Shown: positions 1 through 9,180, numbered from the stretch's first letter. The stretch: 64,000 bases of DNA from Bradyrhizobium arachidis (GCF_015291705.1 NZ_CP030050.1:1488001-1552000), one strand, 5' to 3'. Translations and numbers: made by a program. The notes: generated from the letters alone by a model not told the origin.

Positions 1-1602
1 GACATCTTCGGCGGCGCGGTCTACCGCACGCAGGGCAATTACAAGGACGGCAACGGCACCGAGATCGGCAACACCGGCAACCAGGTCGAAGCCGGGTTGC
101 TGAAGCTCACGGTGCGCCCCGCGCTCGGTCACGAGGTCAAGTTCGGCGCCACCTTCCAGGACTATCAATACAATATCGGCCAGTTCAACACCGGCCCGGT
201 GGCGACCGCGGCCCAGCGCGCGCTCTTCCAGGGCTCGTCGGTCTATGCGTCCGACGTCAAGAACTACACCGGCACGCTGACCTGGAACTACTCGCTGCCG
301 AGCGACAATCTGTTCGACTCGCACGTGTCGGTCTATGGCAACCGCACCGATCAGGATCAGACCAAGACTTATCACTATTCGACCGCGGGCGCGGCCTTTT
401 GCGGCGCCGGCAATTTCGGCAACAACATCTCGGGCTGCGTCGGCGACAAGCGCGGCTACACGCTGAACACGGTCGGCTTCGACGCCAACAACACCACGCG
501 CTTCAACGTCGGTGACTGGCGCAATGCCGTGACCTACGGGGTCGATGCGTTCCAGGACGACGTGATCACGACCGACAGCCGCGGCAACTCCAACATCACG
601 ACGCCGAGCGGCATCCGCACCGTGTCGGGCGGCTTCCTGCAGCTCAAGCAGAACTACAGCACGTGGTTCGAGGCGGTGAGCGCGATCCGCTATGACCGCT
701 ACAATCTGCAGTCGGGCACGACCAATACCGGCGGCGACCGCTTCTCGCCGAAGATCACGCTCGGCGTCACGCCGGTCGCGGGCTTCCAGCCCTATGTCAG
801 CTATGCCGAAGGCTATCGCGCGCCCTCGATCACCGAGACCGTGATCTCCGGCGCGCATGCCACCGGTGGCAGCCCGGCCTTCTTCCCCTGTCCGGATGGC
901 ACAAGTGGCCTGTTCTGCTTCCTGCCCAACCCGAACCTTCGCCCCGAGGTCGGCAAGAACAAGGAAGTCGGCTTCAACCTGAAGTACGACAACATCTTCA
1001 CCGCATCCGACTCGTTCCGCGGCAAGATCAATCTGTTCCGCAACGACGTCAGCGACTACATCGATCTCGTCGCCTCGGCGCCGGTCCCGGTGCCGCCGTT
1101 CGGCTCGTTCAGCCAGTACTACCAGTACCAGAACATCGCCAATGCCCGCATCGAGGGTTTCGAGGCGGAGACCATGTACGATGCCGGCGACTGGTTCATC
1201 GGCGTCGCTGGTCACTACATCAAGGGCAAGAACGTCCAGACCAATATCGGGCTCGCTACCATCACCCCGACCAAGGTCGTGACGACCGGCGGTGTCCGCC
1301 TGCTCGACCGCAGCCTGGTGCTGTCGGCGCAGTGGGCGTCCTACGGTCCGAACAACGACATCCCCGCCGGCTATGTGCCTTCGACCGGCTACGATCTGAT
1401 CAACCTCTACATGACTTACGCAGCGACCAAGGACATCGTGTTCTCGGCCTCGATCGACAATCTCCTGAACCAGTACTACCGGCCTTACGCCATTCCCGGC
1501 AGTTCGACCGACGGCACGTCGCAGAACGACGTGCTGTGGACCAGCCCTGGACCGGGCAGGGTCTACAAGGCCGGCCTGAAGATCCACTTCGGAGGTGCGT
1601 GA
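1..1602 (+). CDS. hmuR: TonB-dependent heme/hemoglobin receptor, C-terminal part (5' end outside window)
   Basis: The reading frame is open from the first base, so the N-terminus and plug domain lie upstream of the window. About 533 residues are visible: a TonB-dependent outer-membrane beta-barrel with alternating aromatic strands, a typical receptor stretch near 790-840 (SYAEGYRAPS) and a C-terminal strand ending in KIHFGGA. The family binds iron carriers at the cell surface and imports them using energy from TonB-ExbB-ExbD. Heme as the ligand is inferred from the next genes (IsdG-like enzyme, HutX-like carrier, exbBD-tonB), which match the Hmu heme-uptake locus of Bradyrhizobium. The symbol rests on context. 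The promoter, where iron control would be expected, is not in the window. Confidence 0.85.
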   Translation, partial: DIFGGAVYRTQGNYKDGNGTEIGNTGNQVEAGLLKLTVRPALGHEVKFGATFQDYQYNIGQFNTGPVATAAQRALFQGSSVYASDVKNYTGTLTWNYSLPSDNLFDSHVSVYGNRTDQDQTKTYHYSTAGAAFCGAGNFGNNISGCVGDKRGYTLNTVGFDANNTTRFNVGDWRNAVTYGVDAFQDDVITTDSRGNSNITTPSGIRTVSGGFLQLKQNYSTWFEAVSAIRYDRYNLQSGTTNTGGDRFSPKITLGVTPVAGFQPYVSYAEGYRAPSITETVISGAHATGGSPAFFPCPDGTSGLFCFLPNPNLRPEVGKNKEVGFNLKYDNIFTASDSFRGKINLFRNDVSDYIDLVASAPVPVPPFGSFSQYYQYQNIANARIEGFEAETMYDAGDWFIGVAGHYIKGKNVQTNIGLATITPTKVVTTGGVRLLDRSLVLSAQWASYGPNNDIPAGYVPSTGYDLINLYMTYAATKDIVFSASIDNLLNQYYRPYAIPGSSTDGTSQNDVLWTSPGPGRVYKAGLKIHFGGA

Positions 1603-1638
1603 GCCCAGAGGCGCCGCAACACCATAAATATCCGCCGG

Positions 1639-1662
1639 GCCGCGCTGATGCTCCAGCGCGGC
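1639..1662 (+). terminator. Hairpin between the heme receptor and the heme-degrading enzyme
   Basis: A 9-bp perfect stem (GCCGCGCTG / CAGCGCGGC, 1639-1647 and 1654-1662) with a 6-base loop follows the receptor stop and is trailed by a TTTTCGTCTT stretch. It could be a partial terminator or an mRNA-stabilising processing hairpin that sets different expression levels for the receptor and the cytoplasmic genes. This is inference. Confidence 0.4.
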
Positions 1663-1701
1663 TTCGGCGCGTTTTCGTCTTGATAACAAGGAGAGACTTT
1701 T

Positions 1702-2037
1702 ATGTTCATCGCCATGAATCGCTTTCAGGTGAAGCTCGGCTCGGAAGCCGCGTTCGAGACCGTGTGGCGCACCCGCGAATCCTATCTCGGCAGCATGGCC
1801 GGCTTTGTTGAATTCCATCTGCTCAAGGGGCCTGTGCTTGAGGACCACACGCTGTACTCCTCGCACACTGTCTGGGTCGACAAGGCGGCGTTCGAGGCCT
1901 GGACGCGCTCGGAGGAATTCCGGCGCGCCCATGCCCGCGCCGACAACAAGACCGGCGAGAGCCTCTATCTTGGCCATCCCAAGTTCGAAGGCTTCGAGGT
2001 CATCATGACCGAACGCAAGGCGAATGCGGCCGCTTGA
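1702..2037 (+). CDS. IsdG/HmuQ-type heme-degrading monooxygenase
   Basis: A 111-residue ABM-fold protein (antibiotic biosynthesis monooxygenase superfamily). Asn6, Trp67 and His77 fall at the positions of the Asn7/Trp67/His77 catalytic set known from Staphylococcus IsdG, which ruffles and oxidatively opens heme to release iron. Bradyrhizobium japonicum has two such enzymes, HmuQ and HmuD; which one this matches cannot be decided here. The start has an AAGGAGAG ribosome site 8-10 bases upstream. It follows the receptor and precedes the HutX-like gene, consistent with cytoplasmic heme breakdown after uptake. Confidence 0.85.
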   Translation: MFIAMNRFQVKLGSEAAFETVWRTRESYLGSMAGFVEFHLLKGPVLEDHTLYSSHTVWVDKAAFEAWTRSEEFRRAHARADNKTGESLYLGHPKFEGFEVIMTERKANAAA

Positions 2038-2066
2038 GTAGCGGCCAGCTTGATGAGGAGCCGAAC

Positions 2067-2570
2067 ATGCTGAGCACCGATCTCGCCGAGCTCAAGGCGT
2101 GTATGGTCGAAAACCCCGGCGCGGTGATCGAGGACGTTGCGCGTGAGCGCACGGTCACGCCGCGTGCGGTGATCGAGGCGCTGCCGTCCTCCATGGTGCG
2201 CATCGGCAGCGGCGAGCATTTTGCCGCCGCCATGCAGGACATTGCGGAGTGGGGCGAGGTCACGCTGATCGTCCACACCGATGATGCGATCTTCGAGTTC
2301 ACGGGCAGCATTCCCGCGGGCGAGATCGGCCGCGGCTATTTCAACCTGATGCAGCCGAAGGGCCTGCACGGCCATCTCCGCCACGAGCGCTGCGCCGGCG
2401 TCGCCTTCGTCGAGCGTCCCTTCATGGGCAAGACCTCTGCCTTCGTCGCATTCGTCAATGCCGACGGCGGCATCATGTTCAAGGTGTTCGTCGGCCGCGA
2501 CGAGACGCGGGCGCTGCGAGGCGATCAGCTCGCGCGGTTCCGGCAGCTTGCGGACCGCATCGCGGCGTAG
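2067..2570 (+). CDS. HutX/HuvX-like intracellular heme utilization carrier
   Basis: About 167 residues from the ATG at 2067, chosen because GAGGAG lies 7-12 bases upstream; an earlier ATG at 2034 overlaps the previous gene's stop but has no ribosome site. The protein resembles the heme utilization cytosolic carrier HutX/HuvX: an N-terminal helix followed by a heme-carrier domain including FTGSIPAGEIGRGYFNL and a histidine-rich LHGHLRHERC segment. HutX-type proteins bind cytosolic heme and pass it to a degrading enzyme, which fits its place directly after the IsdG-like gene. Family assignment is from pattern recognition. Confidence 0.8.
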   Translation: MLSTDLAELKACMVENPGAVIEDVARERTVTPRAVIEALPSSMVRIGSGEHFAAAMQDIAEWGEVTLIVHTDDAIFEFTGSIPAGEIGRGYFNLMQPKGLHGHLRHERCAGVAFVERPFMGKTSAFVAFVNADGGIMFKVFVGRDETRALRGDQLARFRQLADRIAA

Positions 2571-2596
2571 CCTCTTTCTATCCACGGGAGATCAGG

Positions 2597-3373
2597 ATGC
2601 AGGGCATGTCCAGGCTTCGGCAAATGATCGTAACAATCGCGCTGGCGCTTGCGCCGGCACCGGCCTTCGCGATCGACGAGGCGCTGCTGCCGCGCAATCT
2701 GTCGCCCTGGGGCATGTTCCTCGGTGCCGACATCGTCGTGAAGACGGTGATGGTGGGGCTGGCCGTCGCCTCGCTGGTGACGTGGACGGTTTGGCTCGCC
2801 AAGAGCATCGAGCTGCGCCGCAAGGGCGCGCTGGCCCTGTGGCGCACGCGCGCGCTCGAAGGCAATATCAGGCTGGCGGAGGCCGCCGAACGGGCCGGCG
2901 ATGCGCATGACGCGGTCGCCCAGCTGATCCAGTCCTGCGCAAAAGAGGCGGAGCTCTCCGGCGGCGTCCTCGACGACGGCCTTCAGGAGCGCGTCGCGCT
3001 GCGGCTGGAGCGGGTCGAGGCGGCGATGTCGAGGCAAATCGCGCGCGGCACCGGCGTGCTTGCGACCATCGGCGCCATCGCGCCGTTCGTCGGCCTGTTC
3101 GGTACCGTCTGGGGCATCATGAATTCCTTCATCGGCATTTCCGAGAGCCACACCACCAGCCTTGCGGTGGTCGCGCCCGGCATCGCGGAGGCGCTGCTCG
3201 CCACCGCGCTCGGCCTCGTCGCCGCGATTCCCGCCGTGGTGATCTACAATCATCTCGTCCGAGGCATCGCCAACTACCGCGCGCTGCTTGGGGACGCCTC
3301 GGCGCAGCTGATGCTGCTGGTCAGCCGGCAGCGCGACCACCGGGAATTCCGTTTGGCTCGGGCGGCGGAGTAG
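2597..3373 (+). CDS. exbB: TonB-system energizer ExbB
   Basis: 258 residues with a possible N-terminal signal (residues 1-25), then three membrane segments near 44-67, 152-174 and 195-217, the MotA/TolQ/ExbB topology. The segment GAIAPFVGLFGTVWGIM and the downstream PGIAEALLATALGLVAAIPA are the conserved proton-channel helices of the family. ExbB forms the pentameric inner-membrane channel that with ExbD uses proton motive force to energize TonB. AGATCAGG lies just before the ATG. It is 27 bases after the HutX-like gene and 4 bases before exbD, so it is co-transcribed with the heme genes. Confidence 0.93.
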   Translation: MQGMSRLRQMIVTIALALAPAPAFAIDEALLPRNLSPWGMFLGADIVVKTVMVGLAVASLVTWTVWLAKSIELRRKGALALWRTRALEGNIRLAEAAERAGDAHDAVAQLIQSCAKEAELSGGVLDDGLQERVALRLERVEAAMSRQIARGTGVLATIGAIAPFVGLFGTVWGIMNSFIGISESHTTSLAVVAPGIAEALLATALGLVAAIPAVVIYNHLVRGIANYRALLGDASAQLMLLVSRQRDHREFRLARAAE

Positions 3374-3377
3374 GGCC

Positions 3378-3824
3378 ATGGCTGCGAAGCTCGGCGCGCG
3401 CACCGGATCGTCGCTGAGGCGCGGCGACCCCGGCGATCTCGACGTCACCCATGAGATCAACGTCACGCCGTTCATCGACGTGATGCTGGTGCTCTTGATC
3501 ATCTTCATGGTGGCGGCCCCGCTCGCCACCGTCGACATCGGCGTCGAGCTGCCGGCAACCGCCGCCGAGCCGCAGCCGCGGCCGGACAAGCCGACCTTCG
3601 TGACGGTGAAGCCGGACCTGACCGTCGCCGTCGGCGAGGACACCATGGCCCGCGAGGGTCTCGCTGCGGCGCTCGAGGCCGCCACCAAGGGACGCAAGGA
3701 CGAGCGCATTTATCTCCGCGCCGACAAGGCCGTGAGTTATGGCGACCTAATGGAGGTGATGAACACCTTGCGCAATGCCGGCTATCTCAAGGTCGCTCTG
3801 GTCGGCCTCGACGGACGCAGCTGA
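3378..3824 (+). CDS. exbD: TonB-system energizer ExbD
   Basis: 148 residues. A short cytoplasmic N-terminus is followed by one membrane helix (about 35-55) preceded by EINVTPFIDVMLVLLIIFMV; the Asp in FIDVMLVL is the conserved membrane carboxylate that carries protons. The periplasmic domain (60-148) shows the ExbD/TolR fold. The stop codon overlaps the tonB start as ATGA, indicating translational coupling. Confidence 0.93.
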   Translation: MAAKLGARTGSSLRRGDPGDLDVTHEINVTPFIDVMLVLLIIFMVAAPLATVDIGVELPATAAEPQPRPDKPTFVTVKPDLTVAVGEDTMAREGLAAALEAATKGRKDERIYLRADKAVSYGDLMEVMNTLRNAGYLKVALVGLDGRS

Positions 3825-4654
3825 TGGCCGCCGCAAACGCCTTTGCCCTGCATGTGCCGCTTCAGGAGCGCGAAACCGCGCGGTGGGGAGCATCGGCTGC
3901 GGTGATCGTGGCGTTGCATGTCGCCGCCGCGCTGATCGCGATGAACTGGATCAGGTCGCAGCCGGAGCAGGGCGTCAGCCTGCCGGCCATTCTGATCGAC
4001 ATGACGCCGGAGACGTCGGCGCCGCAGTCGACGCCGCTGGACATCGCGCCTGGGCCGCTGATGCAGCAGGCGGATGCGTCGCCGCCGGAGCCGATGCAGC
4101 AGCAGACCGTCGAGGAGATGATTCCGCCGACGCCGCCGCAGGAAAAGCCGGACGTGGTTGCGCCGCCGGAAACGAAGATCGAGCCGGTTCCGCCGAAGCC
4201 GGAGCCGGCGAAAGTTGTGCCTGTCGAGAAGCCGTTGCCGGCGAAACCCAAGGTGGTTCGCCCCGACGCAAGGAAGCCATCGGATGCGACGCCCGCGCCG
4301 CGCGCCAGCGCACCACCGCGCGCCGAGCGCGAAGCTCCGATGGCATCAGCCGTCAATGCGGGCTCGGTCGCTTCGGCGATCGCAACCTACAATCAACGGG
4401 TTCGCGCGCACCTGATGCGCTTCCACCAATATCCGGCAAGCGCCAATGGCCAGAAGGGCGTGGCCAGGCTGAGCTTCACCCTTGGCCGTGGTGGGCAGGT
4501 CTTGTCCAGCCGTCTCGGTGGCTCGTCTGGCGTCGCGGTCCTCGACGCCCAGGCCATGGCGATGTTGCGCCAGGCGCAGCCGTTTCCGCCGGTCCCGCCC
4601 GAGATCACCTATGCGACGGTCCCGATCAGCATCGGCGTGGCGTTCGGGTACTAG
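3824..4654 (+). CDS. tonB: Energy transducer TonB
   Basis: 276 residues. One N-terminal membrane helix (about 20-43) is followed by a long Pro/Glu/Lys-rich periplasmic linker (about 45-160) and a C-terminal TonB domain (about 190-276) containing YPASANGQKGVARLSF and AVLDAQAMAMLRQAQPFPP. TonB spans the periplasm and transmits ExbBD energy to the TonB box of the outer-membrane receptor. It is the last gene of the heme-uptake group; the start overlaps the exbD stop and a strong hairpin follows. Confidence 0.93.
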   Translation: MAAANAFALHVPLQERETARWGASAAVIVALHVAAALIAMNWIRSQPEQGVSLPAILIDMTPETSAPQSTPLDIAPGPLMQQADASPPEPMQQQTVEEMIPPTPPQEKPDVVAPPETKIEPVPPKPEPAKVVPVEKPLPAKPKVVRPDARKPSDATPAPRASAPPRAEREAPMASAVNAGSVASAIATYNQRVRAHLMRFHQYPASANGQKGVARLSFTLGRGGQVLSSRLGGSSGVAVLDAQAMAMLRQAQPFPPVPPEITYATVPISIGVAFGY

Positions 4655-4669
4655 GTGACTGTCGGTAAG

Positions 4670-4698
4670 CTCCTCTCCCGCGCCTAGCGGGAGAGGAG
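4670..4698 (+). terminator. Perfect 12-bp hairpin between convergent tonB and the phytase-like gene
   Basis: Arms CTCCTCTCCCGC (4670-4681) and GCGGGAGAGGAG (4687-4698) are exact reverse complements around a 5-base loop. It sits between two converging stop codons and is symmetric, so it may end transcripts from both sides. There is no long T tract. Confidence 0.6.
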
Positions 4699-4710
4699 CA
4701 GGGTAGTGCC

Positions 4711-6066
4711 TTACTTCGCCTTCAGGAAATCGGCGACTTCGAGCAGCATGAATTCGTCGTCGTCGGCCTTGTTGGGATCGCGGCTGGACGAGAACGGCAG
4801 ATTGTTGTCGTTGCCGACGATGATATGGGTGTCGTCGACGCGATCGACGTTCTCAATGGTGAAGAACGGGAAGGTGTAGACGCCGTCGTTGAGCGGCTTC
4901 CTCGCCTTCTTGTCGGGGTCCTGGATCTTCAACAGGTCGATATAGCCGATCTTGCGCACGGGCTTGCCGACATTGGCGTCGGAGAGCTCGATCTTGTAGA
5001 TGCGCTTGAACTTGGCGATGTCAGGGAAGCAGTTCTCGCCGCGCTGGCCTTGCGGGCAGGCCTTGTCGGCGGTGCCTTCGCCATTGTCACGTTCGATGAT
5101 CAGGCCGGCCGTCGGGTCGATCATGTTGAAGTCGCCGATGGCGTTGCCGTTCTGCTCGAACACATATTGCCAGTAGCGGCCGGTGAACTTCTCGGCAGCG
5201 ACGTCGAATTCGAGGATGCGGGAGGCTTCCTTGCCGTCGACCTTCTCCCAGTCCTTCTTCTCGGCATCCCACAGCGGCCCCTCGAGCAGGCCGTAGAGGA
5301 ACTTGCCGTCCTTCGAGGACGCGAAGCCCTCATAGCCCTTGGAGCGGCGCAGATTGACGTTGGTGTAGGTCTGGCCCGGCGCGCCCGGCGTTGCCACCGC
5401 CCAATTGTCGGGCGAGCGCACCGGCTTGCCGTCGGCAACCGTCTCGAACACGCCGAGGATCTTGCCGGTCTTGTCCGCCTTCAGGATGTAGGGGCCGAAC
5501 TCGTCGCCGATCCAGAAGACGTCGCCGATGATCTGGAAACCTTCGGTGTCAAAGTCGGAGCCGGTCAGGTAACGCTTCTGGGTGTCCTCATGCACGATGC
5601 GGAACGGCACCTTCTTGTCGGGATCGTGCAGGAAGACGGTCTCCTGGCGCTCGATCTTGCCGCTGGCCCAATCCATCTTGTAGCGGTTCAGGTACAGCAT
5701 CGAGTCCGGCGAGTTGGCGCGCGCCCCCATGCCGTTGTCGGTGATCACCCAGTAGCTGCCGTCGGCCATGTGCTTGATGCCGGAATGGCCCTGGAGAGGC
5801 TGGCCCTTGAACGGCAGCGAGACGCCGGTCGGACGCTCATAGGACTTGCCCATCACGGTGCCGAGCGCGTCGACGCGCTTGCCGGTGGTGTACTTGCCGG
5901 AGGTCTTGAGGTCGGCGGGCGCATCGGCCGGCGCGTCGATGAACGACTCGGCCGGCATGACCACGTGGCCGGCGAGCTTGGCCGGGAATTCGCCCTCGTT
6001 CTGGGCGAGCGCGGTGCTCGCGGTGAGAATGATCGTTGCGACGGAAGCAAGAAAGGTCGCGCGCAT
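4711..6066 (-). CDS. Secreted esterase-like activity of phytase family protein
   Basis: 451 residues with a clear Sec signal peptide (about 1-21, ending ALAQ). The mature part matches the esterase-like-activity-of-phytase family (PF13449), a predicted beta-propeller: GVSLPFKGQPLQGHSGIKH, DGSYWVITDNGMG, DFDTEGFQI and FWIGDEFGPYIL are typical blade motifs. Members are periplasmic or secreted; phosphate-ester hydrolysis has been proposed but the substrate is not known. An AGGAGA ribosome site precedes the ATG. It appears monocistronic, converging on tonB. Confidence 0.8.
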   Translation of the reverse strand: MRATFLASVATIILTASTALAQNEGEFPAKLAGHVVMPAESFIDAPADAPADLKTSGKYTTGKRVDALGTVMGKSYERPTGVSLPFKGQPLQGHSGIKHMADGSYWVITDNGMGARANSPDSMLYLNRYKMDWASGKIERQETVFLHDPDKKVPFRIVHEDTQKRYLTGSDFDTEGFQIIGDVFWIGDEFGPYILKADKTGKILGVFETVADGKPVRSPDNWAVATPGAPGQTYTNVNLRRSKGYEGFASSKDGKFLYGLLEGPLWDAEKKDWEKVDGKEASRILEFDVAAEKFTGRYWQYVFEQNGNAIGDFNMIDPTAGLIIERDNGEGTADKACPQGQRGENCFPDIAKFKRIYKIELSDANVGKPVRKIGYIDLLKIQDPDKKARKPLNDGVYTFPFFTIENVDRVDDTHIIVGNDNNLPFSSSRDPNKADDDEFMLLEVADFLKAK

Positions 6067-6229
6067 GTGCGTCTCCTGTTAGCGGACGACGCCTTATGCG
6101 GATCGCATATTGCAGTTTTGTGAAGCCGGACCAAACGCCGCAGCGCGCGTTTACTCCCTTACCGCGCGGCGCGCGATGGGCTGTAACAGTCGGTCGCAAC
6201 GAGCGCGCGGCGCGCCATCGTGGCCATCT

Positions 6230-7201
6230 CTACACGCCTTCATAGACCAGTCGGGTGAAGAAGCCGGGATCGATGACGAACTGGCCCCATTTCGCGTCGA
6301 ACGCGGCGGTCGGCTTGGCGGCAACGGCCTCGTCACGCGTTTTTCCCTGTTGCTTGAGATTGCCGACATTGTCCCGGATCGCGACCAGCATGTCGCGGAA
6401 TTCCTGCAGTTCGGCCTTGTTGCTGACGGGCTTGCCGTGACCGGGAATGATGATGGTGTCGTCTTTGGCCACTGCCAGATTGGCGTCCGACGCCGCAATC
6501 ATGCCGTTGATGCCGCCACCGGTCGAATAGTCGATAAACGGATAGATGCCGTTCCAGTAGGTATCGCCGACATGAAGGATGTTGGCCTCGGTGAACATCA
6601 CGGAGATATCGCTATCGGTATGCGCAGGCCCGTAATATCTCAGCGCGAGCGACGCGCCGTTGAATGTCAGATCCTGGTTCTTGGTGAAAACGTCGACCGG
6701 CACAGCGTCTGACGGTGACGGCAGGAAGACGTAGTCCCAGTCCTCGACGCGCTGGATGCTGGCGAGATGCTTGCGGGTATTTTCGTGGGCGATGATCTTC
6801 GCGCCTGCGGCATGCAGCCATTCATTGCCGTCGGCGTGGTCGAAGTGCCAATGCGTATTGATCAGTCGCGCGACCGGCTCGCTGCCGAGCTCGGCCAGCG
6901 CCTTGCTGAGCTGCGGGCGAGAGACGCCGATGCCGGCATCGACCAGGAGCTTGCCGTCGGGTCCGGTGAGGACCGCGATGTTGCCGCCGGATCCTTCGAG
7001 CACGCTGACATTGCCGCGCAGCTTGTAGGTCGTGATTACAGCCTTTGCCGCGCTGTCCTTGATCAGGCTGACGATGCCGCGGGCTTCCGCGAAGGCCTGC
7101 CGCGGCGTGAGCCATCCGGCACCGGCGGCGAACGCCGCGCCGCCGAGGCAACACATGCAAAAGCCGCGACGCGACAAGGAGTGGAGCTTTTGCGGTCCCA
7201 T
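6230..7201 (-). CDS. Tat-exported metallo-beta-lactamase-fold hydrolase
   Basis: 323 residues. The N-terminus carries a twin-arginine signal (SRRGFCMCC, residues 10-18) followed by a hydrophobic stretch, predicting periplasmic export of a folded metalloprotein. The zinc-binding motif His117-x-His119-x-Asp121-His122 is intact, with further ligands in YYGPAHTDSD, HVGDTYWNG and IIPGHGKP. This is the general MBL fold (SoxH/PQQ-associated-like subgroup is possible); the substrate cannot be predicted. The start has GAGG 6-9 bases upstream. Confidence 0.8.
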   Translation of the reverse strand: MGPQKLHSLSRRGFCMCCLGGAAFAAGAGWLTPRQAFAEARGIVSLIKDSAAKAVITTYKLRGNVSVLEGSGGNIAVLTGPDGKLLVDAGIGVSRPQLSKALAELGSEPVARLINTHWHFDHADGNEWLHAAGAKIIAHENTRKHLASIQRVEDWDYVFLPSPSDAVPVDVFTKNQDLTFNGASLALRYYGPAHTDSDISVMFTEANILHVGDTYWNGIYPFIDYSTGGGINGMIAASDANLAVAKDDTIIIPGHGKPVSNKAELQEFRDMLVAIRDNVGNLKQQGKTRDEAVAAKPTAAFDAKWGQFVIDPGFFTRLVYEGV

Positions 7202-7300
7202 GCAATCCTCGCCTTCTCAAGCGACGATCAATGGTGCCAGTATTGGATACCGCCGTCTATCAGGATTGCACGATCGAATGCGTTCCTGCGCAGCCGCGGT

Positions 7301-8197
7301 TTACTCCTTTACCGCACCGGTCAGCGAGGACACGTAATAATCCACGAACAGCGAGTAGAAGATCGCGACCGGCAGCGAGCCGAGCAGCGAGCCCGCCATC
7401 AGCGCGCCCCATTGGTAGACGTCGCCGGTGACCAGCTCGGTCAGGATCGCGACCGGTACGGTCTTGTTGGCGCCACTCTGGATGAAGGCGAGCGCGTAGA
7501 TGAACTCGTTCCAGGACAGCGTGAAGGAGAAGATGCCGGCCGAAATCAGGCCGGGCACGGCGAGCGGCAGCGTGATCCGGCGCAGGATCTGCAGCCGCGT
7601 GGCGCCGTCGACCAGCGCGCATTCCTCGAGCTCGTAGGGGATCGACTTGAAATAGCCGATCAGCAGCCAGGTGCAGAACGGCACCAGGAAGGTCGGATAG
7701 ACCAGGATCAGGGCAAGCGGCGAGTCGAACAGGCCGAACTGCACCACGACGGTGGCCAGCGGAATGAACAGGATCGACGGCGGCACGAGATAGGCGAGAT
7801 AGATGCCAAGGCCGACATAGGGACTGCCGCGGAAGCGCAGGCGCTCGATCGCATAGGCGGCGAGCGTGCTCGCGACCAGCGACAGCGTGGTCGAGCCGAC
7901 CGCGACCAGCATCGTCGTCTTCAGCCAGCGCGGGTAGGAGGTGTTGAACAAGAGGTGCTTGATATGCGCCAGCGTCGGCGAGGAGATCCAGAACGGATTA
8001 TGGTCCTTGTAGTTGAGCAGCTCCGCGTTCGGCTTGAACGAGGTGATCGCCATCCAGTAGAACGGAAACAGCAGGATCAGCACGAAGCAGCCGAGCGGCA
8101 GGTAGATCATCATCAGCCGCCGCAGCCCGGAATCCCAGGCCATGGTGTCGGGAGCGGCCTTGGCGACGGCAGAGCCTTGCGCGACGGTATCAGTCAT
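7301..8197 (-). CDS. Carbohydrate-type ABC transporter permease (MalG/UgpE family)
   Basis: 298 residues with about six membrane helices and the binding-protein-dependent permease signature region near ELEECALVDGATRLQILRRITLPLAVPG (the EAA loop that contacts the ATPase). Such proteins pair with a MalF-like partner, here the upstream gene 8190-9146, whose stop it overlaps by 8 bases. GGGAGAG precedes the ATG. The importer's sugar or polyol substrate cannot be read from sequence. Confidence 0.88.
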   Translation of the reverse strand: MTDTVAQGSAVAKAAPDTMAWDSGLRRLMMIYLPLGCFVLILLFPFYWMAITSFKPNAELLNYKDHNPFWISSPTLAHIKHLLFNTSYPRWLKTTMLVAVGSTTLSLVASTLAAYAIERLRFRGSPYVGLGIYLAYLVPPSILFIPLATVVVQFGLFDSPLALILVYPTFLVPFCTWLLIGYFKSIPYELEECALVDGATRLQILRRITLPLAVPGLISAGIFSFTLSWNEFIYALAFIQSGANKTVPVAILTELVTGDVYQWGALMAGSLLGSLPVAIFYSLFVDYYVSSLTGAVKE

Positions 8198-9146
8198 TGC
8201 TCTCTCCCTGCTGCCATTTGCGGCGCGCCAGGCCGAAATAGGAGAACACCGTCGCGAACACCAGGAACGGGATCATCGACACCGCGATCGCGGCGCCTTC
8301 GCCGAGCTCGCCGCCGGCGATGCCGCGCTGGAACGCCAGCGTCGCGAGCAGATGGGTCGAGTTGACCGGGCCACCGCGGGTGATGGCGTAGACCAGCTGG
8401 AAGTCGGTGAAGGTGAAGATGATCGAGAAGGTCATGACGATGGCGAGGATCGGCATCATCATCGGGAAGGTGATGTAGCGGAAGCGCTGCCAGGCGCTGG
8501 CGCCGTCGAGCATCGCGGCCTCGTAGAGCGAGGGCGAGATGGTCTGGAGGCCCGCCAGCAGCGAGATCGCGACGAAGGGAATGCCGCGCCAGATGTTGGC
8601 GGCGATCAGCGAGAACCGCGCCGGCCAGGGCGAGCCGAGAAAGTCGATATTGCTCGATCGCCAGTGCAGCACGTCGACCAGCAGATAGGAGATGATCGAG
8701 AATTGCGGATCGTAGATCCACCAGAACGCCAGCGCCGACAGCACCGTCGGCACGATCCAGGGCAGGAGCACGATGGCGCGCAAGAGGCTCTTGAACGGAA
8801 AATGGTTGTTGAGCAGCAGCGCGAGCCAGAAGCCGAGTGCGAACTTCCCGAAGGTCGCCACCGCCGTGTAGAACACGCTGTAGAACACCGCGTTCCACCA
8901 CAGGGGATCGGTGAGCAGGTACTGGAAGTTCTCCAGCCCGATGAAGATGCCGCGCTTGCCGATCGTGGTGTCGGTGAAGGCGAGCCAGATGCCGAGGCCG
9001 AGCGGATAGGTCAGGAACACCGCCAGCAGCCCGATCGCGGGCGCAAGGCACATCACGATTAGGAACGGCTTGTAGTCGAAAAGCCGCACCAGCCAGGACG
9101 GCTGCCGCTGCGCGAGGGCGGAAGAGTGAAGGGTGGTCACGGACAT
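8190..9146 (-). CDS. Carbohydrate-type ABC transporter permease (MalF/UgpA family)
   Basis: 318 residues, N-terminal membrane helix at about 30-55, then five more; the EAA loop reads SLYEAAMLDGASAWQRFRYI with FPMMMPI after it. It forms the membrane channel with the MalG-like protein downstream. The ribosome site is weak. About 140 bases containing an interspersed hairpin repeat separate it from the binding-protein gene upstream, so transcription through the operon must cross that repeat. Confidence 0.88.
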   Translation of the reverse strand: MSVTTLHSSALAQRQPSWLVRLFDYKPFLIVMCLAPAIGLLAVFLTYPLGLGIWLAFTDTTIGKRGIFIGLENFQYLLTDPLWWNAVFYSVFYTAVATFGKFALGFWLALLLNNHFPFKSLLRAIVLLPWIVPTVLSALAFWWIYDPQFSIISYLLVDVLHWRSSNIDFLGSPWPARFSLIAANIWRGIPFVAISLLAGLQTISPSLYEAAMLDGASAWQRFRYITFPMMMPILAIVMTFSIIFTFTDFQLVYAITRGGPVNSTHLLATLAFQRGIAGGELGEGAAIAVSMIPFLVFATVFSYFGLARRKWQQGESND

Positions 9147-9180
9147 CAGGTCGTTGTCCTGTCGTTGAAGATCACCACAC

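Noticed and set aside
6142..6162. Near copy of the permease gene end (GTTTACTCCCTTACCGC versus 7299-7316)
   Set aside because: Only 17 bases shared with one mismatch, no further similarity; likely chance.
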